A stretch of 61,053 nt of DNA from Marinibacterium sp. (GTDB taxonomy: Bacteria > Pseudomonadota > Alphaproteobacteria > Rhodobacterales > Rhodobacteraceae), in the NCBI GenBank assembly GCA_017643305.1, contig JAEPNQ010000015.1:1-61053 (forward strand), read 5' to 3'. The position numbers were made by a program, and so were the translations under genes. Within the stretch, counting starts at the first letter, position 1, and every line of letters starts with the position of its first letter. Below are positions 40,871-48,622 of this stretch, piece after piece. Below the pieces are notes generated by a model. That model made no database searches and was not told the DNA's origin. It was given only the letters and a program-made list of their open reading frames with translations.

Positions 40871-41941
40871 ATGCCACAGCTTCTGAATCCTGTAAAAGCT
40901 GCCACGCTGGCCATTGGCCTGATCATGTCCGCCCCCGAGACGCTGGCCTGCGCCTTTCACAGTTACGTTCCAGAGGAAACGGTCGTGGACAAAATGCTGG
41001 GCAGCGATCACATTGTGCTCGCCCGCCCCGATCCGGATAACCCTATCCGTTTCAAGGCCGTCGATGCCCTGCGTGGTGGGACTGAAGGTGTAGAACTGCC
41101 CCAGCAGTTGGATGAAGACACGCTCAAAAGGATGTCCAGCAACCCCGATGATCGGGCCCTCTTTGCGCGGCAGGACAGCTATGGCCCTTGGGAGCAGCTG
41201 GCCTATCTCGACGCGGATTTCCACGCAGTGATCCTGCAGGTATCCGCAAAACTGGATAAATGGGAATTCGGCGGCGACGAAGAGCGGTTTCAACTTTTTG
41301 CGGACCTGCACAACCACCCCAACCCCGACCTGCATCGACTTGCCCTGCAGGAACTGGACAGGGCGCCGTATGATCTGCTGCGCACACTGCGGCTGAACGC
41401 GGACGCGACGGCGATCATTTCCGCGTTGTCCGACCCTGAATTTGCAAAATTCTTGCCGATTCACGTGCTTTTGTTGGGTTTCAGCGACAGGGCAGATGGG
41501 GAACCCGCCTTGCAGCATGGTCTATCTAATGCCGTGATGGATGAAACCGATCTATTGGCAGGTGCCTGGGCCACGGCTTTGATAGAACTGACAGGCGTCA
41601 GAGGCGTGCAGGACGTAGCCCAAACACTGCTTTCCAACTCGGACATGCCCTCTGAGAAACAGGAATCTCTGATCGAAGCCTTTGCCATTCACGGCCGGTC
41701 GGACAGCCCGAAAATCGTTGCCGAAGTTGACCGCCAACTGGCGCGTATCCTAGATACGACCGCCAGCACGGCAGGTATGGTGGCCCGGCAATTTGGCGCG
41801 CGCGGGGATTGGTCCCAGGCGGAAAGACTGCAAAAAATGTTGAAATCTGGCTCGTTCAGAAACGCAGGGACGTTGATTTCCGTCAGCCATTACCTCAGTT
41901 TTGCAAAAGAATACGGAGAACCCGCGTCAGCCAACAACTGA
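40871..41941 (+). CDS. Unrecognised secreted protein in the Zur-regulated operon
   Basis: I do not recognise this 356-residue protein. It has a signal peptide (L-N-P-V-K-A-A-T-L-A-I-G-L-I-M-S-A... with cleavage before C27 or nearby, T-L-A-C resembling a lipobox), a short N-terminal domain with F-x-A-x-x-A-L-R-G near 57-64, and then alpha-helical material rich in paired leucine/alanine helices (R-L-A-L-Q-E-L, then repeated helices to the end) that could be HEAT/TPR-like. It lies between the FtsX-type permease and the DUF3299 gene, with GGGAG upstream, and is likely part of the same zinc-responsive envelope system. Confidence 0.7.
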   Translation: MPQLLNPVKAATLAIGLIMSAPETLACAFHSYVPEETVVDKMLGSDHIVLARPDPDNPIRFKAVDALRGGTEGVELPQQLDEDTLKRMSSNPDDRALFARQDSYGPWEQLAYLDADFHAVILQVSAKLDKWEFGGDEERFQLFADLHNHPNPDLHRLALQELDRAPYDLLRTLRLNADATAIISALSDPEFAKFLPIHVLLLGFSDRADGEPALQHGLSNAVMDETDLLAGAWATALIELTGVRGVQDVAQTLLSNSDMPSEKQESLIEAFAIHGRSDSPKIVAEVDRQLARILDTTASTAGMVARQFGARGDWSQAERLQKMLKSGSFRNAGTLISVSHYLSFAKEYGEPASANN

Positions 41942-41962
41942 TCGCCAGGGGAGGGTAAGAAC

Positions 41963-42481
41963 ATGGCTTCAGCCAAACTGACCAGACGAACAACGCTGGC
42001 CGCGTTGGCCGGTGGCGGGCTGAGCCTTGCCACGCAACCAGTCTGGGCCGAAACCCCGCTTATCCTGGAATGGAGAGACCTTGTACCCGAAGAGGAAGGC
42101 GAAACCATGGACCGCCTACGCCAGATGGGTGTGGTCAACCATGGCCAGATGTCTACTGGGTTCGAGCAACAAACACAGGCTCAGTTGACGCGCGACTTTG
42201 ACGGACGCGTCGTGCGCCTGCCGGGTTATATGGCGCCGCTCGACTTTGACGGCACAGGCGTCACCAGTTTCCTGCTGGTGCCGTATATCGGGGCCTGCAT
42301 CCACGTCCCACCGCCCCCGCCAAACCAGTTGGTATTCGTCACCACCGAAGAGCCATATGCGGCACGCGGGCTGTTCGAACCGGTGATCGTCACCGGTGTG
42401 TTCGGCGCATCGGCGACTGAGACGCAACTAGCCGAAGTGGGGTATTCGATAGTCGCGGACAAGGTGGAAGCCTTCAGATAG
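41963..42481 (+). CDS. DUF3299 domain protein, exported
   Basis: This 172-residue protein begins with a twin-arginine-like export signal (T-R-R-T-T-L-A-A-L-A-G-G-G-L) cleaved near V-W-A-E. The mature domain has the DUF3299 core: V-R-L-P-G-Y-M-A-P-L near 76, F-L-L-V-P-Y-I-G-A-C-I-H-V-P-P-P-P-P-N near 99-117 with a conserved cysteine and histidine that could bind metal. The family is uncharacterised but recurs beside DUF2796 and LolD/FtsX-type genes. A GGGGAGGG site precedes the start. Confidence 0.82.
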   Translation: MASAKLTRRTTLAALAGGGLSLATQPVWAETPLILEWRDLVPEEEGETMDRLRQMGVVNHGQMSTGFEQQTQAQLTRDFDGRVVRLPGYMAPLDFDGTGVTSFLLVPYIGACIHVPPPPPNQLVFVTTEEPYAARGLFEPVIVTGVFGASATETQLAEVGYSIVADKVEAFR

Positions 42482-42559
42482 ATTGGGCGTGGTTGTACCG
42501 CTCTCCACGGGCCTTTTGCCTGGTTGGCTAAATGAACCGTTCGGGTGGGAGGATCACGA

Positions 42560-43581
42560 ATGATCCGGACAGTGGTGGCCGGGCTGGGCTATTTCAGCCA
42601 ATTCCACATTGACGCTTGGCAGGCGCATCCGGGCGCAAACATTGTGGGCGTAATCGACCGTGATGCAGGGCGGGCAAAGACAGTTGGCACGGCTCTGGAT
42701 ACCCTGTTTTCAACGGACCTACCCGACCTCGTGGTCCGGACCCGAACGGACGTTCTGGACATCGTCGCACCGCCCACGGCCCATGTGAATTTGATCAGGG
42801 CCGTGTTGGGCAAGGTGCCCATAGTCATTTGCCAGAAACCGTTTTGCACGTCTGTAGAAGAAGCAATGCAATCATTCAGGAGGCCGCCGGCACTGGCACC
42901 CGGATCGTCATCCACGAAAACTTCCGCTTCCAGCCGTGGTATCGCTACCTTAAAGACAATCTGGACCGGGGCGGTTTTGGGCAAATCTACGGCGCCCGGT
43001 TTGCCCTGCGAACCGGCGATGGGCGCGGGCCAGATGCCTATCTGGACCGGCAGCCCACATTTCAAACCATGCCGCGCCTGCTGGTGCACGAAACAGCTGT
43101 GCATTTCATCGATCTTTGCAGCTGGCTGCTTGGAGACATCCAATCCGTTTATGCCGATCTGCGCCGCCTAAATCCGGCTATTGCAGGCGAAGACGCCGGA
43201 ACGCTGTTGATGCAGCACGCCAGTGGTGCGCAATCGGTGTTTGATGGCAACCGGCTGACTGAACATGTCGCAGCCAATCCGCGCCTGACTATGGGAGAGT
43301 TTGAACTGACGTGCGAGGCTGGAACCATAACGATCGACGGCGCGGGCGTGCTGAGGTTTCGAGAATTTGGTAGTGCCACCTGGACCGCTCTGCCTGCTAC
43401 GCATCCGGTGTATGACGCCAGCTTTGGTGGAAGTTGCGTTTTCGCACTGATCGGTCATGTCATCGACCATTTCCAGAGCGGCCTCGCACTGGAAAACGAG
43501 GCGGCAGATTACCTTCCTGTCATGCGAGTCAGCGACGCAGCCTATCTTTCTGCATCTGAGGGGCGAAAGATCCTGCTGTGA
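42560..43581 (+). pseudogene. Gfo/Idh/MocA-family oxidoreductase with a frameshift
   Basis: The N-terminal half reads in one frame (Rossmann fold: V-V-A-G-L-G-Y-F-S-Q-F-H, then D-I-V-A-P-P-T-A-H-V and Q-K-P-F) up to E-E-A, and the C-terminal half continues in another from A-I-I-Q-E-A-A-G-T-G-T-R-I-V-I-H-E-N-F-R-F-Q-P-W-Y-R to the stop at 43581. One missing base near 42866 (E-E-A-N-A-I-I-Q is expected) restores a single 340-residue protein of the glucose-fructose/inositol dehydrogenase-like family. ATG 42560 has a GGGAGG site. It is either a recent pseudogene or a sequence error. Such enzymes oxidise sugars or related polyols with NAD(P). Confidence 0.75.
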
Positions 43582-43659
43582 GGCTGTGTCCTTTGGGTGG
43601 ACAGCAGCAGGAAAACTGTTTCAAATCATGTGCGCAGGTATCTTTGGGAGGAGAACACC

Positions 43660-45282
43660 ATGCCGTCGATGATGACGCAGTCACTGACCATAAGCTCGCT
43701 CATTGAACACGCAGGCCGTTATCACAGCCAAACCCGGATCGTTTCCGTCGAAACTGATGGCACGACGACCCGCACAAACTGGGGCGAGGTGGAACAAAAC
43801 GCGCGGCGGCTGGTCTCCGCACTGGAGAAACTGGGCTGCGAAACCTCCGACCGTTGCGCGACAATTGCGTGGAACAATCGTCGGCATCTGGAAATCTATT
43901 TTGGCGTAGCAGGTGGCGGATTCGTATGCCACACGATCAACCCGCGCCTGTTCCCGGAACAGCTAATTTACATCATGAACCATGCCGAGGATAAGGTTCT
44001 GTTCTTCGACAAAACCTTCCTGCCTGCGGTTGTTCAGCTGCGCGACCACCTGCCAACCATCCAGCATTTTGTGCTGATGAGCGGGTATGATGAAGAAGCC
44101 GCGCAGCAGTTCGAAGGGCTGCTGTTCTACGATGACCTGCTGGCCGCCGAACCCGATGATTATGTCTGGCCCGAGCTGGATGAAATGCTACCGTCGAGCT
44201 TGTGCTATACCTCCGGCACAACAGGCAACCCCAAGGGCGTTCAATACCTGCACCGGACCACGGTTCTGCACACACTGGGAGCCAACCAGCCCGACGGTCT
44301 GGCCTTGTCTGCAAAAGATATCATGATGCCAGTGGTACCGATGTTCCACGCCAACGCCTGGGGTATTCCGTACATCACCGCTGCGCAGGGGACGAGTCTG
44401 GTACTACCCGGTCCGAACCTGGATGGTGAAAGCCTTGTGAAGCTGATCGATGGTGAGGGCGTTACCATGTCTGCGGGCGTTCCGACGATCTGGATGGGCC
44501 TGCTTCAAGCACTGGAGGCGATGGGCAGCAAGGCGGAAACTCTGACGCGCTCCATGGTGGGTGGCTCCGCCCTGCCCAGCTCCATGCTAGCCGAATTCCG
44601 CGACAAGTATGGCGTGGAGCTGATCCACGGCTGGGGCATGACGGAAACCAGCCCTCTGGGATCGCTTAACCAGCTACTGGCCAAACACGCTGCGCTCAGC
44701 ATGGACGAACAAGCCAAGCTGCGAGAAGGCCAGGGACGCCCGCCTTATGGCGTGGAACTGCGGCTGGTTGATGATGAAGGCAACCGGCTGCCAGATGATG
44801 GCGAAACGCAGGGCAACCTGCAGATCCGCGGGCATTGGATTGTCGACACGTATTTCGGCGCCGAAACATCAGCGCTTACCGAAGATGGCTGGTTCGATAC
44901 CGGTGATGTCGCCACGATCGATCCCGACGGCTACATGGTTATCCGCGACCGGTCCAAGGACATCATCAAATCGGGCGGGGAATGGATTTCGACGGTGGAG
45001 CTGGAAGATATCGCAATCTCGCACCCCGACATCGCCAACGCCGCTGCGATTGCCGCCCGGCACAAGAAATGGGACGAAAGACCCCTGATCATCGCGGTCC
45101 CGCATGAAGGAAAAACACCGGACAGCGACGCTATCCTGTCGCATTTCAAGGATCGCATCGCCAAATGGCAGATCCCCGATGAAGTGATCTTTGTGTCCGA
45201 GCTGCCCATTGGCGGTACAGGTAAGGTTCTCAAGCACAAGTTGCGCAAAGAATATGGCGATCTGCTGTGGGACAAATCCTGA
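43660..45282 (+). CDS. AMP-forming acyl-CoA ligase, DmdB-like
   Basis: The 540-residue ligase has the phosphate loop Y-T-S-G-T-T-G-N-P-K-G near 186, the G-W-G-M-T-E-T-S motif near 325, the D-T-G-D-V hinge approach near 411 and the catalytic lysine in G-G-T-G-K-V-L-K near the end. The length and sequence suit the medium/long-chain branch that includes roseobacter DmdB, which activates 3-methylmercaptopropionate in DMSP demethylation; other fatty acyl substrates are possible. GGGAGGAG lies upstream of ATG 43660. It stands alone between the broken oxidoreductase and the flagellar block. Confidence 0.85.
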   Translation: MPSMMTQSLTISSLIEHAGRYHSQTRIVSVETDGTTTRTNWGEVEQNARRLVSALEKLGCETSDRCATIAWNNRRHLEIYFGVAGGGFVCHTINPRLFPEQLIYIMNHAEDKVLFFDKTFLPAVVQLRDHLPTIQHFVLMSGYDEEAAQQFEGLLFYDDLLAAEPDDYVWPELDEMLPSSLCYTSGTTGNPKGVQYLHRTTVLHTLGANQPDGLALSAKDIMMPVVPMFHANAWGIPYITAAQGTSLVLPGPNLDGESLVKLIDGEGVTMSAGVPTIWMGLLQALEAMGSKAETLTRSMVGGSALPSSMLAEFRDKYGVELIHGWGMTETSPLGSLNQLLAKHAALSMDEQAKLREGQGRPPYGVELRLVDDEGNRLPDDGETQGNLQIRGHWIVDTYFGAETSALTEDGWFDTGDVATIDPDGYMVIRDRSKDIIKSGGEWISTVELEDIAISHPDIANAAAIAARHKKWDERPLIIAVPHEGKTPDSDAILSHFKDRIAKWQIPDEVIFVSELPIGGTGKVLKHKLRKEYGDLLWDKS

Positions 45283-45310
45283 CCCGGCAAAATGTTAACA
45301 ATTTGAATCG

Positions 45311-45325
45311 TTAAGCCCGCCTTAA
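45311..45325 (+). promoter_or_regulatory. CtrA box upstream of motB
   Basis: TTAA, seven bases, TTAA, the canonical CtrA site, with a further GTTAAC half-site at 45294. It lies about 45 bases upstream of the motB start. CtrA controls flagellar genes in Rhodobacterales. Confidence 0.5.
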
Positions 45326-45370
45326 CGCCCGCGTTTGTATCCACATACCCGGGTGAGAAAGGTGGTTGAG

Positions 45371-46210
45371 ATGAGTGGGCCGACAAATATCGCGCCGGTC
45401 ATCATTAAACGAAAAACGGTCAAAGGTGGCGACGGGCATCATGGGGGTGCCTGGAAAGTTGCCTACGCGGACTTCGTTACCGCGATGATGGCGTTTTTCA
45501 TGCTGATGTGGCTCTTGAACGCGACAACGGAAAAACAACGCAAGGGAAGCGCAGACTATTTTTCGGCAGCAATCCCGGTCAACCGGGTATCAGGCGGCGG
45601 CGATGGCGCGCTTTCCAGCAGCAGTATCTTTGCCGAAGAAAGCCTGTCCAAGGACGGCAGCGGCGCGACCCGCAAGCATACAACCAGCAGCGATCGGGCC
45701 CAAGGGGCCACTGGCATCGAAACCGATGGCGGCAAGAAGGAAGCGCAAACCATCCAGTTCAGCCTCATCGAAAATCTGCTGACCGGGAATAGCGGCGAAA
45801 GCACGGTAGGAGACGAACTGCTGCAACATATCATCACCCGGGTCACCGACGAAGGCCTGATCATCGAATTGTTCGCGCGTGAAGGTCGTCCTTTGTTCGA
45901 GGGCGATACAGACCTACCGACGCGCACCTTGCGAAATCTGGCCCTTGTCGTGGTACGCGCGGCGTATCTGGTGACAAATGATATCGCCGTGGGCGGGCAT
46001 ATGCGGTCTTACCCGGTGACTTTGGCAGAAAACCCAGTCTGGGAGCTGTCCGCCGCACGCGCTGACCGACTGCGGGAGCTGCTGGAACGCGCAGGCGAAG
46101 ACCCGGAGCGCATGCGCCGTATTGTGGGGCATGCGGACCGCATGCGGTCCGACCCAGATCCGATGTCAGTCAGAAACAACCGTTTGGAGGTGATTCTGCT
46201 GCGCCACTGA
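45371..46210 (+). CDS. motB: Flagellar motor stator protein MotB
   Basis: The 279-residue protein has the MotB layout: a basic N-terminus, one transmembrane helix (W-K-V-A-Y-A-D-F-V-T-A-M-M-A-F-F-M-L-M-W) carrying the proton-path aspartate (D in A-D-F), a low-complexity linker and an OmpA-like peptidoglycan-binding domain near the C-terminus (I-A-V-G-G-H and R-A-D-R-L-R-E-L-L). ATG 45371 is chosen by its ribosome binding site. It anchors the stator to the cell wall. MotA is not in this window. Confidence 0.9.
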   Translation: MSGPTNIAPVIIKRKTVKGGDGHHGGAWKVAYADFVTAMMAFFMLMWLLNATTEKQRKGSADYFSAAIPVNRVSGGGDGALSSSSIFAEESLSKDGSGATRKHTTSSDRAQGATGIETDGGKKEAQTIQFSLIENLLTGNSGESTVGDELLQHIITRVTDEGLIIELFAREGRPLFEGDTDLPTRTLRNLALVVVRAAYLVTNDIAVGGHMRSYPVTLAENPVWELSAARADRLRELLERAGEDPERMRRIVGHADRMRSDPDPMSVRNNRLEVILLRH

Positions 46211-46308
46211 TCGGGAAGTAAAATGGATTTTAGCTATTAGCGCCGTGTTAAGGCCGCGGGCTTAACTGTTGCACCCAACTGATCCGGATGCTGCAGAAAG
46301 GCGCCCCA

Positions 46309-47853
46309 ATGACGATATCCTCTTCCCTGAATGCCGGTATTGCCGGCCTAAACGCCAATGCGAGCCGCCTCGCGTCGATTTCGGAAAACATCGCGAATTC
46401 TTCGACCTATGGCTACAAACGGGTTCAGACCGATTTTCATTCGATGGTGATTTCCTCCAACGGCGTGAATTACTCCGCCGGCGGCCTGCTTTCCACCACG
46501 CAACGGCTGGTGGATGAACGTGGGGCGCTAATTTCCACGACCAATCCGACAGATCTGGCAGTACGCGGCCGGGGCATGCTTCCAGTTGCGTCGCAGGCGG
46601 AGGTGCTTTCCGGAAATGGTAGCGAACAGATGCTGCTGTCCACCACCGGGTCCTTCCGCACAGACAGCAACGGGTATCTGACCACCGAGTCGGGTCTGGT
46701 ATTGCTGGGTTGGCCTGCCCAGCCAGATGGCACGGTGCCCAGCTTCCCACGGGATACGTCCGACGGGCTGGAACCGGTCCAGATCAACGTAAACCAGTTT
46801 TCCGGTGAACCAACCACATCGATGGTCCTGGGCGTGAACCTGCCCGCGACCGAAACCGATGCGGGGCTGGAGGGCAACTCTCAGGTTCTGTCGGTCGAGT
46901 ATTACGATAACCTCGGAACGTCTGAAAGCTTGCAAATCGAATTTGTCCCGAGTGTCCCAGCATCCGGCTCGTCCAACGAATGGACGATGATCATACGCGA
47001 CATCGCCTCAAACGATGCGATCATCGGGGAATACACGCTGACCTTCGACGAATCCCGCACCGAACGCGGTACACTGGAGACGGTCACCAGCACGCTGGGC
47101 GGAGCGTATGACCCGCTGACGGGCAGCATGATCGTCGATGTCGCTGGCGGCCCGATTGAGATCAATATCGGTGATATCGGCGAAAGCGATGGGATAACCC
47201 AGCTGTCTGATCAGTTTGCGCCAGTTTCCATTTCCAAGGACGGTTCGCCCGTCGGCAACATGACCAGCGTGGAAATTGACGCCAACGGCTATGTTCACGC
47301 CTATTTTGACACCGGCATCACGCGCACGATCTACCAGGTGCCACTGGTCGATCTGCCAAACTCCAACGGTATGATCCCACTGGAACACCAAACCTATCTG
47401 CCATCGCCTGAAAGCGGTACATTCTTCCTTTGGGATGCGGGCGAAGGTCCGATCGGTGACATCATTTCCTATGCCCGTGAAGAAAGCACCACGGACGTCG
47501 CCACCGAACTGACCAGCATGATCCAGACCCAGCGCGCCTATTCGTCCAATGCCAAGGTCATCCAAACCGTGGATCCGTCCTTGGCGGTTGCAATCTCCTT
47601 GCCGGTAGAGATCGCGTTCTGGGTCTTGGTCAGGTCCATGTTGACGGATTTCAAAGTTTGCAGCGCCACCATGGCGCCATTGTTAGTAAGAATGCTGGAC
47701 ACAGCTTTTCCTTTCAGACATTGGGCAATTCGCCCCGGTTCCCCCCGCCCCTCGGGCGGATCAAATGTCTTTCTGACGCATGCGACTAACGGTTGCCCGT
47801 CCTCGCGCCACTTTTTCAAAAGTGCCCGGCCAGTCTTTGCCAGCAGATGCTAA
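46309..47853 (+). CDS. flgE: Flagellar hook protein FlgE, 3' end replaced by antisense flagellin DNA
   Basis: Residues 1-422 are an FlgE: S-L-N-A-G-I-A-G-L-N-A-N-A-S-R-L near the start, S-E-N-I-A-N-S-S-T-Y-G-Y-K-R, T-D-L-A-V-R-G-R-G near 75, D1/D2 hook domains, and the C-terminal helix Q-R-A-Y-S-S-N-A-K-V-I-Q-T-V-D. Instead of the expected last dozen residues the frame runs on for some 90 codons through DNA that encodes flagellin on the other strand, ending at 47853. The hook domain is nearly complete, but the lost coiled-coil end is required in normal FlgE for polymerisation, so function is doubtful. ATG 46309 has a GAAAGG site; an earlier ATG at 46288 is possible. Confidence 0.85.
   Translation: MTISSSLNAGIAGLNANASRLASISENIANSSTYGYKRVQTDFHSMVISSNGVNYSAGGLLSTTQRLVDERGALISTTNPTDLAVRGRGMLPVASQAEVLSGNGSEQMLLSTTGSFRTDSNGYLTTESGLVLLGWPAQPDGTVPSFPRDTSDGLEPVQINVNQFSGEPTTSMVLGVNLPATETDAGLEGNSQVLSVEYYDNLGTSESLQIEFVPSVPASGSSNEWTMIIRDIASNDAIIGEYTLTFDESRTERGTLETVTSTLGGAYDPLTGSMIVDVAGGPIEINIGDIGESDGITQLSDQFAPVSISKDGSPVGNMTSVEIDANGYVHAYFDTGITRTIYQVPLVDLPNSNGMIPLEHQTYLPSPESGTFFLWDAGEGPIGDIISYAREESTTDVATELTSMIQTQRAYSSNAKVIQTVDPSLAVAISLPVEIAFWVLVRSMLTDFKVCSATMAPLLVRMLDTAFPFRHWAIRPGSPRPSGGSNVFLTHATNGCPSSRHFFKSARPVFASRC
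47538..47702 (-). pseudogene. fliC: Flagellin fragment, first 47 codons, cut at the flgE junction
   Basis: From GTG 47702, with an AAAGGA site upstream, the minus strand encodes V-S-S-I-L-T-N-N-G-A-M-V-A-L-Q-T-L-K-S and then D-L-T-K-T-Q-N-A-I-S-T-G-K-E-I-A-T-A-K-D-G-S-T-V-W, the conserved start of Rhodobacterales flagellin. Homology stops after W47 (47562), where the DNA becomes the 3' part of flgE, and the frame stops seven codons later. The rest of the gene is missing from this side. Confidence 0.85.
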
Positions 47854-47905
47854 AGTAATCCTAAAGCGCGCGGATCGATTGAAAGCGAATTAGTTCAATT
47901 GCGTT

Positions 47906-48265
47906 TTATGCTCGCCGCTCAAGTGTCGGATGTCCCAGTGTAGGGTGGTCCACAGACCGCCCGTGCGCGTCATACAGTGTCAGCGTCTCCCGGCTGCGGC
48001 GCATGCTTTTCAGCCGGTCCACAGCCATGTGCGCGCCCCGCTTCGCAGCCTCCACTAGCATCTGGTTTCGTTCGATCTGGTTGCGCAATTCCTCCAGTTC
48101 GGCGCTGTCGGCCACCTCCATCCCGTTCAGGGCCACGATCAGATCCGATTTCCGTTCAAAAACGCGTGCAACATGGTCCAGATCCCCCCGCAGGACCGCA
48201 TTACGTTCTTCTTCAACCAGGTCTAGCAAGTCAGACACGGCCTTTTCCCGTGGATCATTTGTCAT
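47906..48265 (-). CDS. flgN: FlgN-like flagellar export chaperone
   Basis: This 119-residue, strongly helical protein (D-L-L-D-L-V-E-E-E-R-N-A-V-L-R-G-D-L-D, then E-R-K-S-D-L-I-V-A-L-N and E-E-L-R-N-Q-I-E-R-N-Q-M-L-V-E-A-A) fits the FlgN family, chaperones of hook-associated proteins FlgK and FlgL. Its start overlaps the FlgJ-like frame by eleven bases. It lies between that gene and the flagellin start, which matches the gene order I expect for Rhodobacterales. Confidence 0.7.
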   Translation of the reverse strand: MTNDPREKAVSDLLDLVEEERNAVLRGDLDHVARVFERKSDLIVALNGMEVADSAELEELRNQIERNQMLVEAAKRGAHMAVDRLKSMRRSRETLTLYDAHGRSVDHPTLGHPTLERRA

Positions 48266-48532
48266 GGCTGACTTCCGTAATTGAATTGAAAAATATCTCT
48301 GCCAAACCCAACCCGCCTACCTGCACGATCTGTTCAGCCTGCGCACGCACCAGAAGCGACGAAAACTGTTCTTCGCCTTCGCCCCCACCAAAGGCATTGC
48401 GTGTTTCGCCCAGCCCGGCTTCACGCAGCATTTCCGCCAAAAATGTCACCTCAAGATCATGCGCGGCGGCCCGCATTTGGGCTTCGCGCTGGGAGGGCGA
48501 AATTGGGACAAAGGGGTGTTTTGGATTTCCAT
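48255..48532 (-). pseudogene. flgJ: FlgJ-like rod-binding protein with probable frameshift
   Basis: The rod-binding domain reads clearly from Q-R-E-A-Q-M-R-A-A-A-H-D-L-E-V-T-F-L-A-E-M-L-R-E-A-G-L-G-E-T to F-G-G-G-E-G-E-E-Q-F-S-S-L-L-V-R-A-Q-A-E, ending at 48255. That frame has no good start upstream; instead an ATG at 48532 with a GGAG site reads M-E-I-Q-N-T-P-L-S-Q-F-R in another frame. Adding one base in the C-rich run near 48491-48500 joins both into a normal 92-residue protein. As it stands only a 73-residue product from ATG 48476 could be made. Confidence 0.65.
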
Positions 48533-48622
48533 CGCAATTTCTCCAATTTTTTGAATTTCCCAACGATGAAACGATTCCGGTTAAAAACCCGGTAATCTCC
48601 GTGTGCTTATAAACGGAGCCAG

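Noticed and set aside
47575-47853. The plus-strand tail of flgE as a new C-terminal domain
   Set aside because: It is the reverse complement of flagellin coding and leader DNA, so its amino acids have no independent origin.
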